Positions 19,021-26,306 of a DNA stretch of 64,000 nt are shown piece by piece. The stretch is from Escherichia fergusonii ATCC 35469 (GTDB lineage Bacteria; Pseudomonadota; Gammaproteobacteria; Enterobacterales; Enterobacteriaceae), in contig NC_011740.1 of NCBI RefSeq assembly GCF_000026225.1, forward strand, positions 372,001 to 436,000, read 5' to 3'. How positions within the stretch are numbered: the stretch's first letter is position 1; each line of letters opens with the position of its first letter. Both the position numbers and the translations under genes were made by a program. The notes beneath the pieces were generated by a model. That model was given only the letters and a program-made list of their open reading frames with translations. It was not told the DNA's origin and searched no databases.

Positions 19021-19254
19021 TATAAGCGTCAGGCAATGCCGTGGACTCGCTTCACGGCATTCGCATTAACGCTATCGACAACGATAAAGTCAGGTTGAAG
19101 TTGTGTATATCGGCTAAACTTAGGTTTAACAGAATGTAATGCCATGACTGCTTACATGTAATGTGTTTGTCATTGCTTACTTTTTGGCGTTATATGATGG
19201 ATAATGCCGGGATACAGAGAGACCCGACTCTTTTAATCTTTCAAGGAGCAAAGA

Positions 19255-19440
19255 ATGCTGATTCTGACTCGTCGAGTTGGTGAGACCCTCATGATTGGGG
19301 ATGAGGTCACCGTGACAGTTTTAGGGGTAAAGGGCAACCAGGTACGTATTGGCGTAAATGCCCCGAAGGAAGTTTCTGTTCACCGTGAAGAGATCTACCA
19401 GCGTATCCAGGCTGAAAAATCCCAGCAGTCCAGTTACTAA
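19255..19440 (+). CDS. csrA: Carbon storage regulator CsrA
   Basis: CsrA (61 residues) is a dimeric RNA-binding protein that blocks or promotes translation by binding GGA motifs in mRNA leaders. The sequence starts [18 protein letters not shown] and keeps the RNA-binding Leu4 and Arg44 region ([10 protein letters not shown]). AAGGAGC lies just before the start and itself contains a GGA, in line with known autoregulation. The 234 bp upstream holds its promoters. A hairpin at 19448-19473 follows the gene. Confidence 0.98.
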
Positions 19441-19447
19441 TCTTTCC

Positions 19448-19473
19448 GCGTCTCATCTTTATCGGTGAGACGC
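19448..19473 (+). terminator. Hairpin after csrA
   Basis: GCGTCTCA and TGAGACGC form an 8-bp stem 8 bp after the csrA stop. There is no clear T-run, so it could be a processing or stability hairpin rather than a full terminator. Confidence 0.5.
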
Positions 19474-19664
19474 ACCCTCAAAATTACTCCTTCACTCCAT
19501 TGCCTTTTCGCTTTACTCCCGTTCATTCAACTTAAGTCTCCATTTTTTGCATTACTGCTATCTGTCAGACCTCCGTTTTTCTGTTGATAAAACACTCTTT
19601 TTGACGTTTTTACAGACTAATTGAGCGTGAAGTGTGCAAACGATAAAAGTGTGGGAAAAATTGT

Positions 19665-19692
19665 TTGACTTATAAGTCTCAGAAAGTAATAT
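19665..19692 (+). promoter_or_regulatory. Promoter of the serV-arg tRNA operon
   Basis: TTGACT (19665-19670) and TAATAT (19687-19692) are separated by 16 bp, followed by the GC-rich discriminator GTGCGCC typical of stringently controlled stable-RNA promoters. It lies about 55 bp before tRNA-Ser. The remaining 190 bp back to csrA shows no gene. Confidence 0.8.
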
Positions 19693-19754
19693 GTGCGCCA
19701 CGCAGCGACGATGAGCGATAAACAAGTTCTTCGAAGCACTCGTAAGAGGCGTGT

Positions 19755-19847
19755 GGTGAGGTGGCCGAGAGGCTGAAGGCGCTCCCCTGCTAAGGGAGTA
19801 TGCGGTCAAAAGCTGCATCCGGGGTTCGAATCCCCGCCTCACCGCCA
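19755..19847 (+). tRNA. serV: tRNA-Ser (GCT anticodon)
   Basis: A 93-nt tRNA with the long variable arm expected of serine tRNAs, anticodon GCT in the loop CTGCTAA, T-loop GTTCGAATC, and encoded CCA. It leads the operon. Confidence 0.97.
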
Positions 19848-19850
19848 TTT

Positions 19851-19927
19851 GCATCCGTAGCTCAGCTGGATAGAGTACTCGGCTACGAACCGAGCGGTCG
19901 GAGGTTCGAATCCTCCCGGATGCACCA
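19851..19927 (+). tRNA. argV: tRNA-Arg (ACG anticodon), copy 1
   Basis: A 77-nt tRNA with anticodon stem CTCGG/CCGAG, anticodon ACG (A34 becomes inosine) and encoded CCA. It starts 3 nt after serV. It is identical to the three copies that follow, and the symbol is assigned from the K-12 order. Confidence 0.95.
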
Positions 19928-20062
19928 TATTCTACGAAATCTTCAGCGATGAAGGTGTCGAAGAGGTGGCGGTACTAACCGCAAGCACCAGGGAGGATAA
20001 CGTTGCTTTAGCAACGGCCCGAAGGGCGAGCCGTAAGGCGAGTAATCCTCCCGGATGCACCA
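19928..20062 (+). repeat. tRNA-Arg spacer repeat, copy A
   Basis: This spacer ends in TCCTCCCGGATGCACCA, a copy of the 3' end of the adjacent tRNA-Arg, so tRNA 3' sequence has been duplicated without the 5' half. GGGAGGAT earlier in the unit pairs with ATCCTCCC in this 3' piece, enclosing an inner hairpin GTTGCTTTAGCAAC and CGGCCCGAAGGGCGAG. Two more copies occur at 20343-20477 and 20618-20750. Confidence 0.85.
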
Positions 20063-20126
20063 TCTCTTACTTGATACGGCTTTAGTAGTGGTATCAAAAA
20101 ATCTACAGTAAAGTAAGTTTCCCGAT

Positions 20127-20203
20127 GCATCCGTAGCTCAGCTGGATAGAGTACTCGGCTACGAACCGAGCGGTCGGAGGTTCGAATCCTCCCGGATGCA
20201 CCA
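20127..20203 (+). tRNA. argY: tRNA-Arg (ACG anticodon), copy 2
   Basis: Identical 77-nt tRNA-Arg with anticodon ACG. The 62-nt spacer after it lacks the repeat unit and only carries the CTCTTACTTGATATGGC-type linker. Confidence 0.95.
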
Positions 20204-20265
20204 TCTCTTACTTGATATGGCTTTAGTAGCGATATCAATATCAGCAGTAAAATAAATTTCCCGAT

Positions 20266-20342
20266 GCATCCGTAGCTCAGCTGGATAGAGTACTCGGCTA
20301 CGAACCGAGCGGTCGGAGGTTCGAATCCTCCCGGATGCACCA
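20266..20342 (+). tRNA. argZ: tRNA-Arg (ACG anticodon), copy 3
   Basis: Identical 77-nt tRNA-Arg with anticodon ACG, followed by spacer repeat copy B. Confidence 0.95.
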
Positions 20343-20477
20343 TATTCTCCGAAATCTTCAGCAATGAAGATATCGAAGAGGTAGCGGAATTAACCGCAGG
20401 CACCAGGAAGGATAACGTTGCTTTAGCAACGGCCCGAAGGGCGAGCCACAAGGCGAGTAATCCTCCCGGATGCACCA
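20343..20477 (+). repeat. tRNA-Arg spacer repeat, copy B
   Basis: Second copy of the tRNA-derived spacer unit, again ending in the tRNA-Arg 3' sequence TCCTCCCGGATGCACCA. It differs from copy A at scattered positions: GGAAGGAT in place of GGGAGGAT weakens the outer stem, while the inner hairpin is kept. Confidence 0.85.
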
Positions 20478-20540
20478 TCTCTTATTTGATATGGCTTTAG
20501 TAGTGGTATCAATATCAGCAGTAAAGTAAGTTCTCCCGAT

Positions 20541-20617
20541 GCATCCGTAGCTCAGCTGGATAGAGTACTCGGCTACGAACCGAGCGGTCGGAGGTTCGAA
20601 TCCTCCCGGATGCACCA
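20541..20617 (+). tRNA. argQ: tRNA-Arg (ACG anticodon), copy 4
   Basis: Identical 77-nt tRNA-Arg with anticodon ACG, the last functional tRNA of the operon, followed by spacer repeat copy C. Confidence 0.95.
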
Positions 20618-20750
20618 TATTCTCCGTAATCTTCAGCGATGATGGTATGGAAGAGGCGATGGTAATCACCGTCTGCTCCAGGGAGGATAACGTTGCGGCA
20701 GCAACGGCCCGAAGGGCGAACGCCAGTGAGTCATCCTCCCGGATGCACCA
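20618..20750 (+). repeat. tRNA-Arg spacer repeat, copy C
   Basis: Third copy, with the inner hairpin changed to GTTGCGGCAGCAAC, which preserves pairing. It ends with the tRNA-Arg 3' end TCATCCTCCCGGATGCACCA. It closes the operon, so here the hairpin could also act at the transcript end. Confidence 0.85.
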
Positions 20751-20896
20751 TATTCTCCAAAAATTTCCGTCAAAAATATCTCATTTCTAAATAGCTACTT
20801 TATCCATTTTCTGAATATTCTTCTCCTTCGCCATCAGCGACAAAATCAAGCAATTACGCTAAAGTAGCGTCATATTTTTCGACTTGCGAGAAGACC

Positions 20897-21463
20897 ATGT
20901 ACGAGCGTTATGCAGGTTTAATTTTTGATATGGATGGCACAATCCTGGATACGGAGCCTACGCACCGTAAAGCGTGGCGCGAAGTATTAGGGCACTACGG
21001 TCTTCAGTACGATGTTCAGGCGATGATTGCGCTTAATGGCTCGCCCACGTGGCGCATTGCTCAGGCGATTATTGAGCTTAATCAGGCCGATCTCGATCCC
21101 CATGCATTAGCCCGCGAGAAAACCGATGCCGTAAGAAGCATGTTGCTCGATAGCGTCGAACCACTCCCCCTTGTCGAAGTGGTGAAAAGCTGGCACGGAC
21201 GTCGACCAATGGCTGTAGGAACGGGGAGTGAAAGCGCCATCGCTGAGGCACTGCTAACGCACCTGGGATTACGCCGTTATTTTGACGCCGTCGTTGCTGC
21301 CGATCACGTCAAACATCATAAACCTGCGCCAGACACATTTTTGTTGTGCGCGCAGCGTATGGGCGTGCAACCAACGCAGTGTGTGGTCTTTGAAGATGCC
21401 GATTTCGGTATTCAGGCGGCCCGTGCTGCAGGCATGGACGCTGTGGATGTTCGCTTGCTGTGA
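20897..21463 (+). CDS. yqaB: Fructose-1-phosphate phosphatase YqaB (HAD family)
   Basis: YqaB (188 residues) is a cytoplasmic HAD-superfamily phosphatase acting best on fructose 1-phosphate and 6-phosphogluconate in K-12. Motif I is FDMDGTILDTEP (Asp11, Asp13), motif II AVGTGSES, and motifs III/IV include HHKPAPDTF and VVFEDADFGIQAA. The stop overlaps the start of yqaA by 4 bp, so the two are translationally coupled. Confidence 0.94.
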   Translation: MYERYAGLIFDMDGTILDTEPTHRKAWREVLGHYGLQYDVQAMIALNGSPTWRIAQAIIELNQADLDPHALAREKTDAVRSMLLDSVEPLPLVEVVKSWHGRRPMAVGTGSESAIAEALLTHLGLRRYFDAVVAADHVKHHKPAPDTFLLCAQRMGVQPTQCVVFEDADFGIQAARAAGMDAVDVRLL

Positions 21464-21888
21464 GTGAAGCTTTATCGCTTTTCTCGTTGTTTGCCAGTAG
21501 TTTCCTCAGCGCTACACTATTACCCGGTAATTCCGAAGTCGTGCTGGTTGCAATGTTGCTTTCCGGGGTAAGTCATCCCTGGGTTTTAGTTTTAACAGCA
21601 ACAATGGGTAATAGCCTTGGAGGGTTAACTAACGTTATCCTTGGGCGTTTCTTTCCATTGCGTAAAACATCGCGCTGGCAAGAGAAAGCTACCGGCTGGC
21701 TGAAACGCTATGGTGCAGTCACGCTATTATTAAGCTGGATGCCCGTGGTTGGCGATTTACTGTGTCTGTTAGCGGGATGGATGCGCATCTCCTGGGGGCC
21801 AGTAATCTTTTTTTTGTGCCTTGGTAAAGCGTTACGCTATGTTGCAGTTGCAGCAGCGACCGTTCAGGGCATGATATGGTGGCACTAA
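21460..21888 (+). CDS. yqaA: Inner membrane protein YqaA (DedA/SNARE-associated family)
   Basis: A 142-residue membrane protein with about four hydrophobic segments and the DedA/VTT-type pattern (GNSEVVLVAMLLSG, MGNSLGGLTNVILGRF, SWMPVVGDLLCLLAGWMR). Family members are thought to move lipids or keep membrane potential. The exact role of YqaA is not known. It is coupled to yqaB and lies 72 bp before gshA. Confidence 0.92.
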   Translation: MSEALSLFSLFASSFLSATLLPGNSEVVLVAMLLSGVSHPWVLVLTATMGNSLGGLTNVILGRFFPLRKTSRWQEKATGWLKRYGAVTLLLSWMPVVGDLLCLLAGWMRISWGPVIFFLCLGKALRYVAVAAATVQGMIWWH

Positions 21889-21960
21889 TTGTAGGCCTGC
21901 ACACATGGTCACCATTACAGTTATGCTAATTAAAACGATTTTGACAGGCGGGAGGTCAAC

Positions 21961-23517
21961 TTGATCCCGGACGTATCACAGGCGCTGGCCTGGCTGGAAA
22001 AACATCCTCAGGCGTTAAAGGGGATACAGCGTGGGCTGGAGCGCGAAACTTTGCGTGTTAATGCTGATGGCACACTGGCAACAACAGGTCATCCTGAAGC
22101 ATTAGGTTCCGCACTGACGCATAAATGGATTACTACCGATTTTGCGGAAGCATTGCTGGAATTTATTACACCAGTGGATGGTGATATTGAACATATGCTG
22201 ACCTTTATGCGCGATCTGCATCGCTATACGGCGCGCAATATGGGCGATGAGCGGATGTGGCCGTTAAGTATGCCATGCTATATCGCAGAAGGTCAGGACA
22301 TCGAACTGGCACAGTACGGCACTTCTAACACCGGACGCTTTAAAACGCTGTACCGTGAAGGGCTGAAAAATCGCTACGGCGCGCTGATGCAAACCATTTC
22401 CGGCGTGCACTACAATTTCTCTTTGCCCATGGCATTCTGGCAAGCGAAGTGCGGCGATATCTCGGGCGCTGATGCCAAAGAGAAAATTTCTGCGGGCTAT
22501 TTCCGCGTTATTCGCAATTACTATCGTTTCGGTTGGGTCATTCCTTATCTGTTTGGCGCGTCTCCGGCGATTTGTTCTTCTTTCTTGCAAGGAAAACCAA
22601 CGTCGCTGCCGTTTGAGAAAACTGAGTGCGGTATGTATTACCTGCCGTATGCGACCTCTCTTCGTTTGAGCGATCTTGGCTATACCAACAAATCGCAAAG
22701 CAATCTTGGTATCACCTTCAACGATCTCTACGAGTACGTAGCGGGCCTTAAACAGGCAATCAAAACGCCATCGGAAGAGTACGCAAAGATTGGTATTGAG
22801 AAAGACGGTAAGCGGTTGCAAATCAACAGCAATGTGCTGCAGATTGAAAACGAACTGTACGCGCCGATTCGTCCAAAACGCGTTACCCGCAGCGGCGAGT
22901 CGCCTTCTGATGCACTGTTACGTGGCGGCATTGAATATATTGAAGTGCGTTCGCTGGACATCAACCCGTTCTCGCCGATTGGTGTAGATGAACAACAGGT
23001 GCGATTCCTCGACCTGTTTATGGTCTGGTGTGCGCTGGCTGATGCACCGGAAATGAGCAGTAGCGAACTTGCCTGTACACGCGTTAACTGGAACCGGGTG
23101 ATCCTCGAAGGTCGCAAACCGGGCCTGACGCTGGGTATCGGCTGCGAAACCGCGCAGTTCCCGTTGCCGCAGGTGGGGAAAGATTTGTTCCGCGATCTAA
23201 AACGCGTGGCGCAAACGCTGGATAGCATTAACGGCGGCGAAGCGTACCAGAAAGTGTGTGATGAACTGGTCGCCTGCTTCGATAATCCCGATCTGACTTT
23301 CTCTGCCCGTATCTTAAGGTCTATGATTGATACTGGTATTGGCGGAACAGGTAAAGCGTTTGCTGAAGCGTACCGTAATCTGCTGCGTGAAGAGCCGCTG
23401 GAAATTCTGCGTGAAGAGGATTTTGTAGCCGAGCGCGAGGCGTCTGTACGCCGTCAGCAGGAAATGGAAGCCGCTGATACCGAACCGTTTGCGGTGTGGC
23501 TGGAAAAACACGCCTGA
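21961..23517 (+). CDS. gshA: Glutamate-cysteine ligase GshA
   Basis: GshA (518 residues) makes gamma-glutamylcysteine, the first and feedback-limited step of glutathione synthesis. The gene starts with TTG at 21961, preceded by GGGAGG (21951-21956), and the same rare start is known in K-12. Conserved ligase motifs include RGLERETLRVN near the N-terminus and the SGVHYNFSLP segment near 145. micA lies in the following gap on the other strand. Confidence 0.96.
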   Translation: MIPDVSQALAWLEKHPQALKGIQRGLERETLRVNADGTLATTGHPEALGSALTHKWITTDFAEALLEFITPVDGDIEHMLTFMRDLHRYTARNMGDERMWPLSMPCYIAEGQDIELAQYGTSNTGRFKTLYREGLKNRYGALMQTISGVHYNFSLPMAFWQAKCGDISGADAKEKISAGYFRVIRNYYRFGWVIPYLFGASPAICSSFLQGKPTSLPFEKTECGMYYLPYATSLRLSDLGYTNKSQSNLGITFNDLYEYVAGLKQAIKTPSEEYAKIGIEKDGKRLQINSNVLQIENELYAPIRPKRVTRSGESPSDALLRGGIEYIEVRSLDINPFSPIGVDEQQVRFLDLFMVWCALADAPEMSSSELACTRVNWNRVILEGRKPGLTLGIGCETAQFPLPQVGKDLFRDLKRVAQTLDSINGGEAYQKVCDELVACFDNPDLTFSARILRSMIDTGIGGTGKAFAEAYRNLLREEPLEILREEDFVAEREASVRRQQEMEAADTEPFAVWLEKHA

Positions 23518-23526
23518 CAGAAAAGA

Positions 23527-23598
23527 AAAAGGCCACTCGTGAGTGGCCAAAATTTCATCTCTGAATTCAGGGATGATGATAACAAATGCGCGTCTTTC
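23527..23598 (-). ncRNA. micA: Small RNA MicA (SraD)
   Basis: On the minus strand the sequence begins GAAAGACGCGCATTTGTTAT, the seed region that pairs with the ompA leader, and ends with the terminator hairpin GGCCACTCACGAGTGGCC plus T-run. MicA is a sigma-E-dependent, Hfq-bound RNA that represses ompA and other envelope mRNAs, and it always sits between gshA and luxS. About 72 nt. Read on the plus strand, the same hairpin could help end the gshA transcript. Confidence 0.96.
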
Positions 23599-23666
23599 AT
23601 ATACTCAGACTCGCCTGGGAAGAAAGAGTTCAGAAAATTTTTAAAAAAATTACCGGAGGTGGCTAA

Positions 23667-24182
23667 ATGCCGTTGTTAGATAGCTTCACAGTCGATCATA
23701 CCCGGATGGAAGCGCCTGCAGTTCGGGTAGCGAAAACAATGAACACCCCGCATGGCGACGCAATTACCGTGTTCGATCTGCGCTTCTGCGTGCCGAACAA
23801 AGAAGTGATGCCAGAAAGAGGGATCCATACCCTGGAGCACCTGTTTGCTGGTTTTATGCGTAACCATCTTAACGGTAATGGCGTAGAGATTATCGATATC
23901 TCGCCAATGGGCTGCCGCACCGGTTTTTATATGAGTCTGATTGGTACGCCAGATGAGCAGCGTGTCGCTGATGCCTGGAAAGCGGCAATGGAGGACGTGC
24001 TGAAAGTGCAGGATCAGAATCAGATCCCGGAACTGAACGTCTACCAGTGTGGTACTTATCAGATGCATTCGTTGCAGGAAGCGCAGGATATTGCGCGTAG
24101 CATTCTGGAGCGCGATGTACGCATTAATAGTAATGAAGAACTGGCACTGCCAAAAGAGAAGTTGCAGGAATTGCACATCTAG
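23667..24182 (+). CDS. luxS: S-ribosylhomocysteine lyase LuxS
   Basis: LuxS (171 residues) cleaves S-ribosylhomocysteine to homocysteine and the AI-2 precursor in the activated methyl cycle. The metal-binding [10 protein letters not shown] motif (His54, His58) and the third ligand in [10 protein letters not shown] are intact. The ATG has a strong ribosome site, GGAGGTGG. micA is transcribed divergently just upstream, so the luxS leader can overlap it. A terminator follows. Confidence 0.97.
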
Positions 24183-24200
24183 TCAGTTTAAGCAGAAGAG

Positions 24201-24234
24201 GCCGGGCTGGTGAAATCACCGCCCGGCTTTTATT
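24201..24234 (+). terminator. luxS terminator
   Basis: GCCGGGCTGGTGAAATCACCGCCCGGC stem-loop followed by TTTTATTA. The end of the T-run touches the stop codon of the convergent HD-kinase gene (24233). Confidence 0.88.
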
Positions 24235-25345
24235 ACCTGTCAGTCACCCGATATTCCACGCTATGTGCTTCATCAGGTTGAGGAACTTCCAGCCTTGAGG
24301 CCATCCGCATCACGACCGCTTCAGGAACGGCATACTCGCGCCTGGCATTTTGCTGCTTCCATTGCGCCCACGGTACTTCCAGATAAACGATTTTTACTCG
24401 TGCACCGTAAGCCGTAAACAGACTGATGAGCTGGCTACGCAACTGGCGGGTAATGTTCGTTGCATTCCAGATGAACGGCTTCTTCTGGCGTAAAAAAACG
24501 CGCGCTTCTTCTTTTGCCTGTTGCACAATACGCCCAGTGGCGGTTTTGTCGTCCGGACTGGCATTGATTCGCCGCCGCATATCATCAAGGCTGATAACGT
24601 TCACTCTCTGGCACTGTTCACTGATAAAGCGATCTTTGCCCATACCCGGTAAACCACACAGCAAAATAACCTCAAAAGATTCAGCCTCCCAGGGAACAAA
24701 ATCAGGAGAACTTTGTTCATGGGTCAGGTAATGCCAGCGTGCGGAATCCGAAGCGAATGAACGCACTTTTCCCCAGCATTGTTGCTCCTGGCAAAATAGC
24801 TCGAACAGATCGATGCGTTCCAGCATTGATTGCTGATCATGACAATGGCGACCAAGCAGATCGGCACGAGCAAGCAAAGCGAGCAGACGCGTGTCGATGC
24901 GCATTGCAGCCGTGAGCAGCAAACGCTCCGGTTCCGGACGTTCCAGTAACCATAGCGGTAACCCATGCAGACGCACCAGCGCAACAATTTGCTCGCGCAG
25001 CACGAACGGCGTTGGGATATCGCGCCATAAAATTTGTCGGGCCGTCAATTCCCCCCGACGAGCATGACCAGGAGACTGAATACGTCCGTTTTCTTGCACG
25101 GTAGTACTGCGCTTTTCAACGTCATGCAATAACGCCGCCGCCCATAAAATTTCCTGCTGCTGAGCGGGGAGTTGCTGGAACTCTGGCAGAGCCACGAGCG
25201 CGTTCAGCACCATTTCAGTATGTACACCGACGTCGCCTTCACCATGATGCTCCGGGTCTTGTGGCGTGTGATGCATATCCTCAACCCAACTAAAATGCTG
25301 GCGTAGCGTCGACCAGCGTTTGTCGTCGGTAAGTTGCCAAATCAT
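24233..25345 (-). CDS. HD phosphohydrolase fused to polynucleotide-kinase-like domain (RNA end healing)
   Basis: This 370-residue protein has two parts. The N-terminal HD domain (about 30-170) shows H42, the H74-D75 doublet in ALLHDVEK, His94, His127 and Asp162, the metal ligands of HD phosphohydrolases. The C-terminal P-loop domain (about 224-360) has Walker A GLPGMGKD (231-238), SLDDMRR near 252-258 like the phosphoacceptor motif of T4-type polynucleotide kinases, and an NATNITRQLR lid-type segment. The domain order matches the HD-Pnk end-healing enzymes studied in Runella, where HD removes 2',3'-phosphates and the kinase adds a 5'-phosphate. It overlaps the upstream RNA ligase gene by 4 bp. 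Asp replaces the usual Ser/Thr after the P-loop lysine. I recall no K-12 counterpart. Confidence 0.85.
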   Translation of the reverse strand: MIWQLTDDKRWSTLRQHFSWVEDMHHTPQDPEHHGEGDVGVHTEMVLNALVALPEFQQLPAQQQEILWAAALLHDVEKRSTTVQENGRIQSPGHARRGELTARQILWRDIPTPFVLREQIVALVRLHGLPLWLLERPEPERLLLTAAMRIDTRLLALLARADLLGRHCHDQQSMLERIDLFELFCQEQQCWGKVRSFASDSARWHYLTHEQSSPDFVPWEAESFEVILLCGLPGMGKDRFISEQCQRVNVISLDDMRRRINASPDDKTATGRIVQQAKEEARVFLRQKKPFIWNATNITRQLRSQLISLFTAYGARVKIVYLEVPWAQWKQQNARREYAVPEAVVMRMASRLEVPQPDEAHSVEYRVTDR

Positions 25346-26049
25346 GACTGTTCTCCATAAGCGAACTCATGGGCCATCCGCGCCCGTTGCCAGTGTCGTT
25401 TCCAGTGCACGGTGGTTTTGACATGATTTTTGCGCACATACTTGAAGACGTTATGCGAAAAGTCAGCGACGGAAAACGCATCACGATTCCGGCTGACAAT
25501 GCCTTCCAGCGTACAGGGTTGCCCGGTTTGTGTATCCCAGGGGGCGAACGCGCCGCGCGCATTGGTCAGCGCCAGAAAATCACGTTGCCAGCTTTGTTCA
25601 TCATTCCCCGGCTGCGGGCCGGAGATTTCGGGAACGCAGGGGAAATCAAACAGAGCGGCGTAAAACTGCACCTCTTCCCAGCTCAGCCACATATCCTGGC
25701 AGCGAACGGCAAACAGATAAAAATCCTGCTCCAGGGCGCGATATTCAATCGAATGGACGGCATAAAGATTTTCACCAAACAACTCCAGGTCGCCGAGGTC
25801 GTTTTTCAGCAGTTGCCAGCGTTGGCGAATTTTATAGGTCCATGCCGACTGCGTAGGCGCGGCATGGGAACGGGCAAACACGCCGAAGCGATTAAGACAG
25901 TTATTTTCGCCGTCGAGTTTTTCAGTATGTACCAACTGCGAAATTGCCTGCATATCTTGCCAGTAACTGGCGTTAATGCGGTCATCGCTGGTGGTGCCAG
26001 GGGAGAAGGGATAATGCCAGGTTCTCCCGTATTTACGTTGGATAATCAT
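25342..26049 (-). CDS. ATP-dependent RNA ligase family protein
   Basis: The 235-residue protein carries the nucleotidyltransferase motifs of RNA ligases in order: motif I EKLDGENN with the likely adenylylated Lys44, motif III-like ELFGENLYAVHS (89-100), IIIa YLFAV (111-115), motif IV EGIVSRN (182-188) and motif V VFKYVRKNH (201-209). It is short, with no extra C-terminal domain, resembling compact Rnl2-like ligases. Its stop overlaps the start of the HD-kinase gene, so the two proteins are co-produced, giving healing plus sealing of RNA ends. It sits between luxS and emrB, adjacent in K-12, so it was gained here or lost there. The substrate is unknown: cleaved tRNA is the natural guess. Confidence 0.88.
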   Translation of the reverse strand: MIIQRKYGRTWHYPFSPGTTSDDRINASYWQDMQAISQLVHTEKLDGENNCLNRFGVFARSHAAPTQSAWTYKIRQRWQLLKNDLGDLELFGENLYAVHSIEYRALEQDFYLFAVRCQDMWLSWEEVQFYAALFDFPCVPEISGPQPGNDEQSWQRDFLALTNARGAFAPWDTQTGQPCTLEGIVSRNRDAFSVADFSHNVFKYVRKNHVKTTVHWKRHWQRARMAHEFAYGEQS

Positions 26050-26190
26050 AATAATCCATTATTTTGTGTGTAATAAATGTACGCCCGCGAGGGTGCGAGT
26101 TATGGGGTTAAAAGAAAAATGTGAGTATCACCCGCGAAAGCGAGGGCGAAGAAAAAAGAGAGTTAACAACCTGAGCGAATGCTCAGAACC
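26050..26190 (-). promoter_or_regulatory. Leader of the RNA-ligase operon with small hairpins
   Basis: On the minus strand, 5' of the ligase, three short hairpins appear: CTGAGCATTCGCTCAG (26171-26186), CTCGCTTTCGCGGG within 26131-26146, which pairs better as minus-strand RNA (G-U) than on the plus strand, and CCCTCGCGGG (26084-26093). They are separated by A/T-rich linkers. No protein is encoded. I cannot place the promoter with confidence. Confidence 0.4.
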
Positions 26191-26275
26191 GGTTAATGGT
26201 GAATGGAAGAGTTTGGGGCGGCGAAAAGATACACCGTTTGAGATGATAAAACAACCGTTTACAGAATGAGCAAAT

Positions 26276-26300
26276 AAAAAGGGAGCCGCAGCTCCCTTTA
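26276..26300 (-). terminator. emrAB terminator
   Basis: On the minus strand, GGGAGCTGCGGCTCCC followed by TTTTTATT lies 10 bp beyond the emrB stop. Confidence 0.9.
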
Positions 26301-26306
26301 ACAACC

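Noticed and set aside
20008..20669. Open frames across the tRNA-Arg cluster on the minus strand
   Set aside because: They are produced by repeated tRNA sequence and are repetitive copies of each other, not proteins.
25369..26073. 234-codon open frame antisense to the RNA ligase
   Set aside because: The minus-strand frame has five ordered ligase motifs, whereas the plus frame has none.
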